A stretch of 64,000 nucleotides of DNA from Methanoplanus endosymbiosus (lineage in GTDB: Archaea; Halobacteriota; Methanomicrobia; Methanomicrobiales; Methanomicrobiaceae): the NCBI RefSeq assembly GCF_024662215.1, contig NZ_CP096115.1, positions 930,001 to 994,000 of the forward strand, written 5' to 3'. Positions within the stretch are counted from its first letter, which is position 1. The number at the start of each line of letters is the position of its first letter. Made by a program: the position numbers and the translations under genes. Shown here one piece after another: positions 8,101 through 16,882 of this stretch. Below the pieces are notes generated by a model. It ran no database searches and was not told the DNA's origin. It saw only the letters and a list, made by a program, of their open reading frames with translations.

Positions 8101-9555
8101 ATGTTTGAACAGACCTTCAGAAATATTGACGATATCCTGTGGAAGGACTCCGGGGCTGACAGTGAACTTGACTATATCGGGCAGACATCATGGGTTCTTT
8201 TTCTCCGGTATCTTGACGAGCTTGAACGGACAAAGGCAGATGAGGCTGCATTAAGAGGGCAGGAATACGGGTTTATACTTGATGAGGAATTCCGGTGGTC
8301 TAAGTGGGCAATGCCAAAAGATGCTGACGGCAGACCTGATCATCACAGGGCTATGACAGGGCCGGATCTCGTCTCATTTGTGGATAATAAGCTCTTTGCC
8401 TACCTGGCAGAGTTCAAGCAGAAGGCTGACAGCCCCAGGACTATTGAGTATAAGATCGGCGAAATATTCTCTGAAATTCAGAATAAGATAAAGAGCGGCT
8501 ACAACCTGCGTGAGATTATTGACTATGCCGATGAGCTGGAATTCCGGTCATCAAAAGAGAAACACGAGTTAAGCAGTCTTTACGAGACCAGAATTAAGAA
8601 TATGGGAAATGCCGGACGAAACGGCGGACAGTACTACACCCCAAGACCTTTAATCCGTGCAATGATTCAGGTTATTGATCCGCAGATCGGCGAGACGATC
8701 TATGATGGTGCTGCCGGTTCATGCGGTTTTCTCTGTGAGTCCTATGATTATCTCTGCCGGAAGATGGATAAGACCACGGATAACCTGAGAGTTCTTCAGG
8801 AGGAGACTTTTTACGGCAAGGAGAAGAAGAACCTTGCGTATGTCATCGGGACGATGAATATGATCCTTCACGGGATCGAAGCTCCGAATCTTGTACATAT
8901 TAATACTCTTACGGAGGATATCCGGCACATTCAGGAGAAGGACCGCTATAATGTAATCCTTACAAATCCTCCTTTTGGCGGAAAGGAGAGAAAGGAGATA
9001 CAGCAGAATTTTGATATAAAGACCGGAGAGACTGCATTTTTATTCCTTCAGCATTTCATTAAGTTTTTAAAGACCGGAGGAAGGGCTGCGGTTGTTATTA
9101 AGAATACATTTCTGAGCAATACTGACAATGCCTCTGTGAGTCTTAGAAAACATCTCCTTAACTCCTGCAATCTACATACAGTTCTTGATATGCCCTCCGG
9201 AACTTTTCAGGGTGCGGGGGTTAAGACTGTTATTCTCTTCTTTGAGAAGGGTGAGCCGACTAAGAAGATCTGGTATTATCAGTTTGATCCAGGGCGGAAT
9301 ATGGGCAAGACCAATCCGCTTAATGATGACGACTTAAAGGAGTTTGTTAATCTTCAGCCTGAGATGCCGGAGACGGAGCATTCATGGAACTTTAATGTTG
9401 CAGAGATTAATGAGGAGACCTTTGACCTGAGTGTCAAAAACCCGAACACTCCAAAAGAAGAGCCTTTAAGAAGCCCGGAGGAGATTCTGGATGAGATGGA
9501 GAGGCTTGATGCTGAGACGGCTGAGGTGTTAAGGTCAGTTCGGGATCTGCTATGA
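8101..9555 (+). CDS. hsdM: Type I restriction-modification DNA methyltransferase subunit HsdM
   Basis: 484 residues, full length. An N-terminal HsdM helical domain (about 1-150) precedes an N6-adenine methyltransferase domain. Motif I is the variant DGAAGSCGFL (from Asp202) instead of the usual DPAxGSGGFL. Motif IV is NPPFGG (from Asn289). YTPRPLIRAM is the typical sequence just before motif I. The family needs HsdS for target recognition, and none is encoded here; HsdR is also missing. The next gene starts 11 nt downstream and is a DUF1016 nuclease often found inside hsd loci. It could be active only with an HsdS supplied from elsewhere, or be a relic. Confidence 0.93.
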   Translation: MFEQTFRNIDDILWKDSGADSELDYIGQTSWVLFLRYLDELERTKADEAALRGQEYGFILDEEFRWSKWAMPKDADGRPDHHRAMTGPDLVSFVDNKLFAYLAEFKQKADSPRTIEYKIGEIFSEIQNKIKSGYNLREIIDYADELEFRSSKEKHELSSLYETRIKNMGNAGRNGGQYYTPRPLIRAMIQVIDPQIGETIYDGAAGSCGFLCESYDYLCRKMDKTTDNLRVLQEETFYGKEKKNLAYVIGTMNMILHGIEAPNLVHINTLTEDIRHIQEKDRYNVILTNPPFGGKERKEIQQNFDIKTGETAFLFLQHFIKFLKTGGRAAVVIKNTFLSNTDNASVSLRKHLLNSCNLHTVLDMPSGTFQGAGVKTVILFFEKGEPTKKIWYYQFDPGRNMGKTNPLNDDDLKEFVNLQPEMPETEHSWNFNVAEINEETFDLSVKNPNTPKEEPLRSPEEILDEMERLDAETAEVLRSVRDLL

Positions 9556-9565
9556 GAGGGATTTT

Positions 9566-10675
9566 ATGATGCCTGATATTATCCGGTCTGATGAGGAGTA
9601 TAAGTCCTGGATTGCGGAGATCAAGTCGAGACTCCGGCAGGCACAGCTTAAGGCTGCTGTGTCGGTTAACACGGCCCTTCTTGAGTTTTACTGGCAGCTT
9701 GGTGCGGAGATTGTTGAGAAACAGAAGTCTGCCGCATGGGGGAGCGGTTTTCTAAAAAGGCTCAGCCATGATCTGATGGCTGAGTTTCCGGAGATGAAGG
9801 GATTTTCCGAGACTAATCTTCGTTTTATTCGCCGTTGGTACCTGTTTTACAATGAGGATCCATCTAATTCGGTCACAGGCTGTGACCGAATTGAACACGG
9901 GGACTTACCCGATACTTCAGGAGACAAAAATGGTGCACAGGCTGTGCACCTTTTGACAGAGATCCCATGGGGACACAACCGGGTGATAATTTCAAAGTGC
10001 AGTACCGTTGATGAAGCCCTATTCTATGTCAGGAAAACTATTGAGAACAACTGGAGCAGGAATGTATTAACTCATCAGATCGAAAGCCGCCTCTACGAAC
10101 GGGACGGAAGAGCGATCACTAATTTCTCTTCAGCTCTTCCTGCACCGCAGTCTGATCTGGCACAGCAGATTCTAAAAGATCCATACAAATTTGATTTTCT
10201 CTCCCTTTCTCCGGAATACACAGAAAGAGAACTGGAAAAAGGGCTTATTGAGCATATAACTCAGTTTCTGCTTGAACTGGGTTCAGGTTTTGCATATGTG
10301 GGAAAACAGAAGATGCTCAAAGTTGGAGAACGTGAATTTTTTATTGACCTCTTATTTTACCACACCCGGTTGCACTGCTATGTGGTAATTGAGCTTAAAA
10401 CCGGAGATTTTGAACCGGAATATGCAGGCAAGCTTAATTTCTACTTAAAGGCAGTGGATGCACAGTTAAAGACAGAAAAGGATGAACCAACGGTTGGCAT
10501 TCTTCTCTGCAAGAGCCACGATGCTCTGGTTGTTGAGTACGCCTTAAGCGATATAAAAAAGCCAATCGGAGTATCCGAGTATGATCTTGTGACCTCACTT
10601 CCTGAAGATTTAAAGGACAGTTTCCCGACAGTCGAACAGCTTGAGGAAGAATTAAGGAGGCTTGACGAACAGTGA
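9566..10675 (+). CDS. DUF1016 (YhcG-type) PD-(D/E)XK nuclease family protein
   Basis: 369 residues. The N-terminal DUF1016 domain (LLEFYWQLGAEIVEKQ..WGSGFLKRLSHDL, then FSETNLRFIRRWYLFY) leads to PWGHNRVIISK and a C-terminal PD-(D/E)XK core: FFIDLLFYH supplies the Asp and VVIELKTGDFEPEY the ExK. Residues about 98-135 form a low-conservation linker that encodes two DNA palindromes. The family accompanies type I restriction genes and other defence loci; its biochemical role is not settled. GAGAGGG at 9555-9561 serves the ATG-ATG start. The end overlaps the following RhuM fragment by 4 nt. Confidence 0.88.
   Translation: MMPDIIRSDEEYKSWIAEIKSRLRQAQLKAAVSVNTALLEFYWQLGAEIVEKQKSAAWGSGFLKRLSHDLMAEFPEMKGFSETNLRFIRRWYLFYNEDPSNSVTGCDRIEHGDLPDTSGDKNGAQAVHLLTEIPWGHNRVIISKCSTVDEALFYVRKTIENNWSRNVLTHQIESRLYERDGRAITNFSSALPAPQSDLAQQILKDPYKFDFLSLSPEYTERELEKGLIEHITQFLLELGSGFAYVGKQKMLKVGEREFFIDLLFYHTRLHCYVVIELKTGDFEPEYAGKLNFYLKAVDAQLKTEKDEPTVGILLCKSHDALVVEYALSDIKKPIGVSEYDLVTSLPEDLKDSFPTVEQLEEELRRLDEQ
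9866..9892. repeat. 27-nt perfect palindrome inside the DUF1016 gene
   Basis: Arms AATTCGGTCACAG and CTGTGACCGAATT (13 nt each) surround a single central G. It lies in the linker between the two conserved parts of the protein and is translated in frame. The core CACAGGCTGTG recurs in the palindrome 40 nt downstream. Confidence 0.85.
9928..9954. repeat. Second palindrome inside the DUF1016 gene
   Basis: Arms GGTGCACAG and CTGTGCACC surround a single G (9932-9950) and extend with AAA/TTT beyond one mismatch. It shares the CACAG-G-CTGTG core with the palindrome at 9866-9892 but has different flanks. Confidence 0.8.
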
Positions 10676-10887
10676 CAGAAATTAAAGCCGGCCGGTTAAC
10701 ACAGCACCGGATGACAGAACTTTTCAACACAACAGAGCAGAGCATCAGCCTGCATATAAATAATATCTATTCAGAAGGCAAATCCCACAGGGCAACTGTA
10801 AAGAAATACCTGACAGTTCAGAATATCTTAAAAGGAGAGAGCCATATCAGAAAAATATCAGGAGGTGTACCTGAATATGACAGATAA
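10672..10887 (+). pseudogene. RhuM-family N-terminal fragment 1
   Basis: 71 residues starting at a GTG that overlaps the DUF1016 stop (GTGA). TQHRMTELFNTTEQSISLHI, followed by NNIYSEG and KKYLTVQ, matches the N-terminal DNA-binding-like part of RhuM/virulence-protein family members common in hsd loci. The reading frame then runs out after about 70 residues, far short of a complete protein of roughly 330, so this is a remnant. The following fragment repeats the same domain, so two RhuM genes or a duplication decayed here. Confidence 0.7.
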
Positions 10888-11206
10888 AAAACTCATCAGA
10901 AACAGCACTGCTGAATTTTTGATCTTTACAGCAGAGGGCGGTGAAGAGTCGATTGAGGTCAGGTATGAAGATGAGACCATATGGCTGAGCCAGAAGATGA
11001 TGGCAGTGCTGTTTGATGTAAATGTCAGGACAATAAACGAGCACCTGAAGAATATCTACGCAAGCGGGGAGTTGTCACATAAGGCAACTATCCGGAATTT
11101 CCGGATAGTTCAGACAGAAGGAAACCATGAAGTCACCAGAGAAATTGACCATTACAGTCTCGATGCTATAATTCCGGGATTTACCCGGACCTGTGCCAGC
11201 GGATAG
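10877..11206 (+). pseudogene. RhuM-family N-terminal fragment 2
   Basis: The ATG at 10877 has GGAGGTG at 10861-10867, so it is preferred to the in-frame GTG at 10865. The product opens with STAEFLIFTAEGG.ESIEVRYEDETIWLSQKMMAVLFDV, the classic RhuM start, and runs to REIDHYSLDAII. It then departs from the family's LDAIISVGYRV consensus and stops 10 residues later, so the gene has lost its C-terminal two-thirds. Translation signals remain intact, and a short DNA-binding peptide could still be made. Confidence 0.75.
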
Positions 11207-11288
11207 TTATTAACTAATATTTCCTGAGAGAAAACCAAAGATCAGAGACACTTAATAAGGATCATATTCCGGATTATCATCTGTCAGT

Positions 11289-11573
11289 TCAGACCGGCCC
11301 GGACGGGTGTGATTCATCTGCCGGCACTGCAACCAGCATCTCGATATCCATTCTGTCTGCCCTTCTTAGAACCATATTCATTGCAGCCTTTTCGTCCAAA
11401 GCTTCAAACATGACAACTGTATCATACCGTCCAAGCGTCCAGTAGATACCAAGGTACTTAATCTGCCCCTCTGTATCGGTCTCTATATCTTTCATATTCT
11501 GCTCAACAACCTCTTTGCTGAGCGATTTTTTAAATTTTGCAAGTGCAATAAACATCATAGCAATAGCCCTCAT
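11289..11573 (-). CDS. GYD-domain protein
   Basis: 94 residues, or about 88 if translation begins at the paired methionines before FIALAKFKK, which have GAGG upstream. IKYLGIYWTLGRYDTVVMFEA is the GYD-family signature, a small ferredoxin-fold domain of unknown function. An AT-rich TATATAATT element near 11605-11615 fits a promoter on this strand with a very short leader. The gene is monocistronic. Confidence 0.8.
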   Translation of the reverse strand: MRAIAMMFIALAKFKKSLSKEVVEQNMKDIETDTEGQIKYLGIYWTLGRYDTVVMFEALDEKAAMNMVLRRADRMDIEMLVAVPADESHPSGPV

Positions 11574-11964
11574 CCTTCCGGAGGATAAGTTAACATTAGA
11601 GAAGATTATATATAATTATTAGCCGGAAACTGCACTTAAAAGAGAGGCCGGTTTTCCCGGATTCATCATTTACCGTTGCAGCCACGCCACAGAAAAATGC
11701 AACGGTAGCGAAGTTACTGTGCCATTTTCAGACATAACATTGTGGCACGGTAGAATGTAAATTACATAAACCCAAACAAGCCATAATCTGAGAATGATTC
11801 CTGGAAAAACAACCAAATTTCAGCCACAACGCAAAGGTAAAAATTCTCTCGCACCACTTCCGGGTGCAACAAAATGGTGCGACAGAGAATTAATAACACA
11901 GAATAAGCCCCATACCCCATATTATTTGCATAATAAACCCTTAATCACCAGTAAAAACACGAGT
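11574..11964. other. Intergenic region holding repeat copy A and a small hairpin
   Basis: 391 nt with the GYD promoter at its left, the 60-nt structured repeat at 11669-11728, a GTGCC/GGCAC pairing just after it, and a GCACCA...TGGTGC pairing near 11850-11880. A 79-codon ORF in this stretch has no family features and is not called. Confidence 0.5.
11669..11728. repeat. 60-nt structured direct repeat, copy A
   Basis: Matches 13260-13319 at 54 of 60 positions, and all six differences are transitions. TACCGTTGCA and TGCAACGGTA form a perfect 10-bp stem around a 17-nt loop. In the other copy the same stem is kept through two G-U type changes. The pair flanks the AlbA_2 gene. Confidence 0.85.
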
Positions 11965-13257
11965 TCACTTCCTAATCACATAATGCGTCTGTGCACCCGA
12001 ACCCTTCTTCTCGATAAGGCCAAGATCCCTTAACTTTTTAATTCTTCTTAAAACTGTATTTTTGGAAATCCCAAGCCGTACTGCCAGATCATTGCTCTGT
12101 AGAGGGACATTGAGATGCTTCAGTATCCGGTTATCAGTCTCATCAATAGCTGAAGATACGTCTTTTCTGAAGATCACTGTAAATGCGGCAGGAGTTGCCC
12201 GGAATTCGACCGAACAGAGCGGATGCTTATCCACCTCAGCCTCAATCATCTTAATTCCAAAACCATACCGCTCAATATAGCCGGTATCATATAACAGATT
12301 TGAAACTGAAGGATTCCTGGGGATGTGCTCCGGATCTTTAATATTCACACCCGGCATAAGCCCACCCGGATTTTTTATCTCAAACCTGTCAGGATAGCTC
12401 AGTATCCGGACATCAGCACTGATGGTATAATTCCGGTGTGCAACTGCATTGATTAATGCCTCACGAATTGCCCTTGGAGGATATTCTTCAATTTTAACCC
12501 TTCTTGTACCTATAACTACATCAGTTTTTTTCAGGTCATGAACCAGATCTGAATATGCTTCCTCAATAACCTTCCAGACCGGCCCTTCATATTCTTCACT
12601 CCAGACTGGGCCGTCCTCACCCATACCTGTTCTTCTTATCCTGGCACAGGAGATATTTTCTGTTGCTTCAGTGAAAAAGAGAATGCCTGCATTTGTCAGC
12701 CTTCCGTTTTTTATTGCCCCGTCACTTCTCAGATACCTTGACCTGTTGTCATCAGAAATTGTTTTTCCTCTCGTCTCCTTTACCCTTTCAAAGAACCATT
12801 CAATATATTCAGGCAGGGCATCTTCCTCTTCAAGCATGGGAATTTCATCCCAATTGATAGTTCCCATTTCTGAAGAGAGCATAATTATCTCCTGAAGTGA
12901 AAGCGGTCTTACTCCTGTACCTGTTCTGATATATACAACACCACCAAGAGAAGAGAGTGTTTTGCTTTTCTCAATACTTATTATGAGAAGATCTTTGTCA
13001 TCGATTGACATTTTCTGCGTCTTTATAACCGGAGGCGGAATTATTGACTGAATTGAACTTGTTAATTTCTCAATAGCCCCCTTTGCATCAGTTCCTGTTA
13101 TCTTCCCGTCATCTGTCACCCCGACAATTATTATTCCACCCTCTGAATTTGCAAAGGCAGCAACTTCATGATGAATATTTTTACCTGCTGTCTCTTTAAA
13201 TTCAAGAGTTTCAGATTCTCCTGACTTAATCAGATAAATCAGTTCTTCCAGATCCAT
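11965..13257 (-). CDS. AlbA_2 (Schlafen-type) domain ATP-binding transcriptional regulator
   Basis: 430 residues. An N-terminal AlbA_2 domain (ETLEFKETAGK, then FANSEGGIIIVGVTDDG; residues 10-120) is followed by a middle region with the HATPase_c_4-like stretch YPPRAIREALINAVAHRNY and FEIKNPGGLMPG. It ends in a winged helix (LQSNDLAVRLGISKNTVLRRIKKL, about 375-430). Proteins of this architecture are widespread, mostly uncharacterised, and are often annotated as transcriptional regulators. Its start codon lies 3 nt from repeat copy B, so the repeat occupies the promoter/5' leader, while copy A lies about 240 nt past the stop. Confidence 0.88.
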   Translation of the reverse strand: MDLEELIYLIKSGESETLEFKETAGKNIHHEVAAFANSEGGIIIVGVTDDGKITGTDAKGAIEKLTSSIQSIIPPPVIKTQKMSIDDKDLLIISIEKSKTLSSLGGVVYIRTGTGVRPLSLQEIIMLSSEMGTINWDEIPMLEEEDALPEYIEWFFERVKETRGKTISDDNRSRYLRSDGAIKNGRLTNAGILFFTEATENISCARIRRTGMGEDGPVWSEEYEGPVWKVIEEAYSDLVHDLKKTDVVIGTRRVKIEEYPPRAIREALINAVAHRNYTISADVRILSYPDRFEIKNPGGLMPGVNIKDPEHIPRNPSVSNLLYDTGYIERYGFGIKMIEAEVDKHPLCSVEFRATPAAFTVIFRKDVSSAIDETDNRILKHLNVPLQSNDLAVRLGISKNTVLRRIKKLRDLGLIEKKGSGAQTHYVIRK

Positions 13258-13888
13258 TGTTTACTGTTGCAACCGCACCACGGAAAAATGTAACGGTAGC
13301 GAAGTTACTGTGCCATTTTAGGGTGCAATGGCATGAGACGATAAACACTGAATACCGCAGACCACAACCGGACAAAAATCAGAGGTAATTCCGGAAAATA
13401 CGGCAGATTTCAGGCATTACTTATGGATTAAAAAAATTAGTACCTATAGGATCAGAGCTGACAATGCAGACACAGTATAACAGAGATATAACAGGATACC
13501 TGTTCACTATCGCTGTAAGAAACGGCACAGCCGGATTTTACAGTAATGTGTAAGTAGGAAAATGATTCTTCCGGCTTAAACCAACCGGAAAGGGAACCAA
13601 TCATTATGAATGATCAGTCATCACCGGAACTTCATACAGTTCCGGGGAACAGTTACAAATAAATACCCAAAAAATCAATTGTCAATTATCCGGCACTGAT
13701 AAATGTGAGCTTCTGAACATATCTGTAAATGGTCATGAGAAACTGATCGGTCTTTAACAGCTATTCCTCATTTAATAATCCGGCAGGGGATTAGCCTTGT
13801 ATGGAGAAGATCTGACTGCCAGTGGAACCACAAAAACACCCATCTGATGTAACGGCTGCCATTGGTTCTTAACAGGAGAACAATAATC
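13258..13888. other. Divergent intergenic region with repeat copy B
   Basis: About 630 nt between the AlbA_2 gene and the substrate-binding-protein operon. It holds repeat copy B at its left edge, a GCCATT/AATGGC pairing directly after it, and a CCGGAAC...GTTCCGG hairpin at 13624-13645. Only an 18-codon ORF (from about 13606) is seen there, and it is not called. Confidence 0.5.
13260..13319. repeat. 60-nt structured direct repeat, copy B
   Basis: Copy of 11669-11728 with six transitions. The stem TACTGTTGCA/TGTAACGGTA still closes, using two wobble pairs where copy A has Watson-Crick pairs. It lies directly upstream of the AlbA_2 start codon on the opposite strand. Confidence 0.85.
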
Positions 13889-14920
13889 ATGGATGAAACA
13901 AAAAAGCCCGCTGACAGAACTTCCCTGAAGCCTGCTGTCATTGTGATTGCTGCCGTCATCATACTTGTAGTACCCGTCATTTATTTCATGGCACAGACTC
14001 TGATGCCACCAGAACATTCAGAACCCCTCATCATAGCAACCGGCCCTCCTTATCTCTCTGCTCTGACCCTTATTGCCGATGAAAACGGATATTTTGAAAA
14101 ATACGGGCTGAATGTAACCCTAATCGAGACACCAACAGGCAATGATGCAGTGAGAAAACTCCTGGCAGGAACTGCGGACCTTGCATATGCAGCAGAGTAT
14201 GTCGGAGTTAAAAACAGTTTTGACGCACCTGACCTCAGAATTATTGCGAGCACTATGAAAGCAGACATCGTCTCAGTTATTGTCCGCAGTGACCGGGATA
14301 TATCTGTGCCGTCAGACCTGAAAGGAAAGACCATCGCTCTGTATAAAGGAACAATCGCGGACTATTACTTTGGAAAATTTCTCGCCGCAAATGGAATAGA
14401 TCCCACAGAGGTTAACATTGTTTATCTTACACCGGAAGAAGTCGCAGAAAGTATCATCAGTGGCGATGCCGATGCCGCTGTTATCTGGCAGCCGTTTGTA
14501 AGTCAGATTGAGCGGCAGCTTGCCGGAGACAGTATAACCTGGTCTGTACAGGGCGGGCAGCGTTACTATCGGCTGACTTTTGTAATGGAAGAGACTATCC
14601 ATGACCGTCCCGGTGTTTTACGTGATTACCTCCGTGCCATTGATGATGCAGAGACATTCCTTCATGCACATGAACCGGAGGCAAGGGAGATCGTCGGGCA
14701 GCGTGCAAATAAAACTTATGAAGAACTGGGCACAATCTGGGGAAATAACTGGTTTGTACTCTCACTTGATCAGGGACTTATCCCCACAATGGAAGATGAA
14801 GCACGATGGATGGCAGAGCAGAATATGACCGGCGGAAAAACCCCTCCATCGTATCTGGATATGATATACCAGGATGCAATGCTGGAGGTTAAGCCATCTG
14901 CTGTCACGGTGATCGGGTGA
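13889..14920 (+). CDS. Membrane-tethered NMT1/SsuA-type substrate-binding protein
   Basis: 343 residues. The ATG at 13889 is preferred to the TTG at 13862 because AGGAGA lies at 13875-13880. A single N-terminal membrane segment (PAVIVIAAVIILVVPVIYFM, residues 16-36) is not followed by a lipobox, so the protein is anchored with its binding domain outside. The mature part, with ENGYFEKYGLNVTLIETPTG, a GTADLAY segment and DLKGKTIALYKG, is a periplasmic-binding-protein-like II fold of the taurine/nitrate/thiamine-precursor group. No ABC permease or ATPase follows. The next gene, 18 nt away, is a transmembrane kinase, so the protein probably senses a ligand rather than importing it. The ligand is unknown. 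Confidence 0.85.
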   Translation: MDETKKPADRTSLKPAVIVIAAVIILVVPVIYFMAQTLMPPEHSEPLIIATGPPYLSALTLIADENGYFEKYGLNVTLIETPTGNDAVRKLLAGTADLAYAAEYVGVKNSFDAPDLRIIASTMKADIVSVIVRSDRDISVPSDLKGKTIALYKGTIADYYFGKFLAANGIDPTEVNIVYLTPEEVAESIISGDADAAVIWQPFVSQIERQLAGDSITWSVQGGQRYYRLTFVMEETIHDRPGVLRDYLRAIDDAETFLHAHEPEAREIVGQRANKTYEELGTIWGNNWFVLSLDQGLIPTMEDEARWMAEQNMTGGKTPPSYLDMIYQDAMLEVKPSAVTVIG

Positions 14921-14938
14921 TCTGCCCTGGGGTTTTTC

Positions 14939-16519
14939 ATGAATATTAAAGACCGTATCCGGCTCAGTGTCATAATATCCCTGATAATTGTCCTTGCTAT
15001 ATCGGGGTCCATTATTTATACCACTATGGAGATGAAGAATCTGCAATATCAGGAGAATCTTGCTACTGAAGTGGTACGTGGAGGATATGAACTATCTCAC
15101 CTTTCAAATGAATACAATCTCTTTGAAAAAACCCGTACTTATATCCAGTGGGATGAGAGTTATGCTTCTCTTCAGCCTGTTCTGAGCGGGCTGAAGCCAA
15201 CGGATGCACAGGAAGAGCAGAGCATCTTAATGATCCTGGAGAGTAACGAAGAAATCGGCCTGATCTTGGATGAGATCCGGCAGGAACAGGAATCTGATGC
15301 CGGAGATATATTGTTACCTGCTGCTGATTCAATGGCTCTCTGGAACCGGAATCAGGCGCTTGCCCAGGTAATGATCTTTGAGGGACTGCAACTCCGCCAG
15401 TCATATAATGATGACCTGAATGAAATCCAGTTCTGGAATAATATTTTCATCATTATATTTATCCTGGCAATGCTTGCCATAATCAGCGTCAACTACCTGC
15501 TTCTCAGCCGCCGGTTTGTACGGTCGATACAGGAGATCAATGAGGGAACCGGGGCCTTCACTCAGGGCAACTTTGACTACCGGATACCGGTAACCACGAG
15601 TGACGAGATCGGAGGTATTGCCTGCGGCCTCAATACAATGGCAGAGAAAATTAAGAGCGTGACAGCTTCCCGTGACGAGCTGAATACGGAGATTGTCGAA
15701 CGCAGACTCGTTGAAAAGCAGCTCAGGGAGGCTCATCGTGATCTGGAGCAGAAGGTTGCTGAGAGGACCAGTGAACTCTCAGATGCCAACCTTCATCTTC
15801 AGGAGCTTGACCAGCTCAAATCCATGTTTATCGCAGCGATGAGTCATGAACTCCGCACACCCCTCAACTCAATTATTGGTTTTACCGGGATTTTGCTGCA
15901 GGAACTTCCCGGAAATCTCAATGATGAACAGAAAAAGCAGTTATCAATGGTAAAAACAAGTGCTCACCATCTGCTCAGCCTGATCAATGATGTGATTGAT
16001 ATCAGTAAAATAGGTGCAGGGAAAATAGATTATGCCCACCAGACTTTTGATCTTGCTCCGGAGATCCGCGAAGTGGCAGCAGAGCTTGCCGGTAGTGCAG
16101 AAGAACAGTCCCTTTCCCTGACCATTGACTCACCGGAGCATCTGGAAATCGTAAGTGACCGCCGTCGTGTCAGGCAGATCATCGCAAATCTGGTCAGCAA
16201 TGCAATAAAATTCACAGATGAAGGATCGGTGCAGATAACTCTCAGTCAGGAGGAGGAAAACGCCAGGATAACTGTTCATGATACAGGTATAGGTATCAGA
16301 GAGGAGGAGATACCACGGCTTTTTAAGGCATTCTCCCGTATCACGACTGAGGGAAGATTAACGGAAGGGACCGGACTGGGACTCTACCTCTCTCAGGAAA
16401 TAGCGCAGGCTCTTGGCGGTAAAATCAGCGTAACCAGTGATTATGGGGCAGGCAGTATCTTTGTTTTGGTACTGCCCCTCAGACAAAAAGAAAAAATTAC
16501 TGAAAAGGAGGAGGGATGA
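14939..16519 (+). CDS. Transmembrane HAMP sensor histidine kinase
   Basis: 526 residues. One membrane segment at residues 9-30 and another near 166-188 bracket an extracytoplasmic sensor of about 135 residues. HAMP (about 189-240) and a coiled coil (RDLEQKVAERTSELSDANLH) follow. The HisKA H-box is SHELRTPLNSI with His303. The ATPase domain shows VSNAIKF, DTGIGI and GTGLGLYLSQEI. This bacterial-type H-box differs from the RHDI type of the kai-operon kinase. Its partner receiver begins 3 nt after its stop. The upstream tethered binding protein is the likely ligand-loading partner of the extracytoplasmic sensor. Confidence 0.92.
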   Translation: MNIKDRIRLSVIISLIIVLAISGSIIYTTMEMKNLQYQENLATEVVRGGYELSHLSNEYNLFEKTRTYIQWDESYASLQPVLSGLKPTDAQEEQSILMILESNEEIGLILDEIRQEQESDAGDILLPAADSMALWNRNQALAQVMIFEGLQLRQSYNDDLNEIQFWNNIFIIIFILAMLAIISVNYLLLSRRFVRSIQEINEGTGAFTQGNFDYRIPVTTSDEIGGIACGLNTMAEKIKSVTASRDELNTEIVERRLVEKQLREAHRDLEQKVAERTSELSDANLHLQELDQLKSMFIAAMSHELRTPLNSIIGFTGILLQELPGNLNDEQKKQLSMVKTSAHHLLSLINDVIDISKIGAGKIDYAHQTFDLAPEIREVAAELAGSAEEQSLSLTIDSPEHLEIVSDRRRVRQIIANLVSNAIKFTDEGSVQITLSQEEENARITVHDTGIGIREEEIPRLFKAFSRITTEGRLTEGTGLGLYLSQEIAQALGGKISVTSDYGAGSIFVLVLPLRQKEKITEKEEG

Positions 16520-16522
16520 GGG

Positions 16523-16882
16523 ATGAAGAAAATTCTTGTTGTTGAAGACAACCCGTCGAATCGATATCTGATCACGTATATTCTGGAAAAAAACGGATTT
16601 GAGGTAATTACCGCGGATACAGGGGAAGAAGGGGTACAGAAAGCAACAAAAGAAAGTTTTGACCTTGTTCTGATGGATATCCAGCTCCCCGGCATTGACG
16701 GTTTTGAGGCGACCCGTCAGATCAGGGCATCAGGAACTGACGGGACTCTTCCTATCATTGCTCTGACATCGTACGCAATGGTTGGCGACAGAGAGAAAGC
16801 AATTTCGATGGGATGCACCGGATATATCGAAAAACCGATAAATCCGGATACAATTATCGCAGAGATTCTTGAACATCTATGA
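16523..16882 (+). CDS. Stand-alone response regulator receiver
   Basis: 119 residues, a single CheY-like receiver: acidic pair at VVEDN, phosphoacceptor Asp52 in LMDIQLPGIDG, conserved Thr in ALTSYAM and Lys in YIEKPI. No DNA-binding output domain is attached. The gene starts 3 nt after the kinase stop, with GGAG upstream inside the kinase gene, and overlaps the next gene by 4 nt. Likely a phosphate carrier between the kinase and the receiver-PAS-PAS protein that follows. Confidence 0.92.
   Translation: MKKILVVEDNPSNRYLITYILEKNGFEVITADTGEEGVQKATKESFDLVLMDIQLPGIDGFEATRQIRASGTDGTLPIIALTSYAMVGDREKAISMGCTGYIEKPINPDTIIAEILEHL

Noticed and set aside
11794-12033. A 79-codon ORF beside repeat copy A
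   Set aside because: Overlaps the 3' end of the AlbA_2 gene on the other strand and has low-complexity composition without family features.
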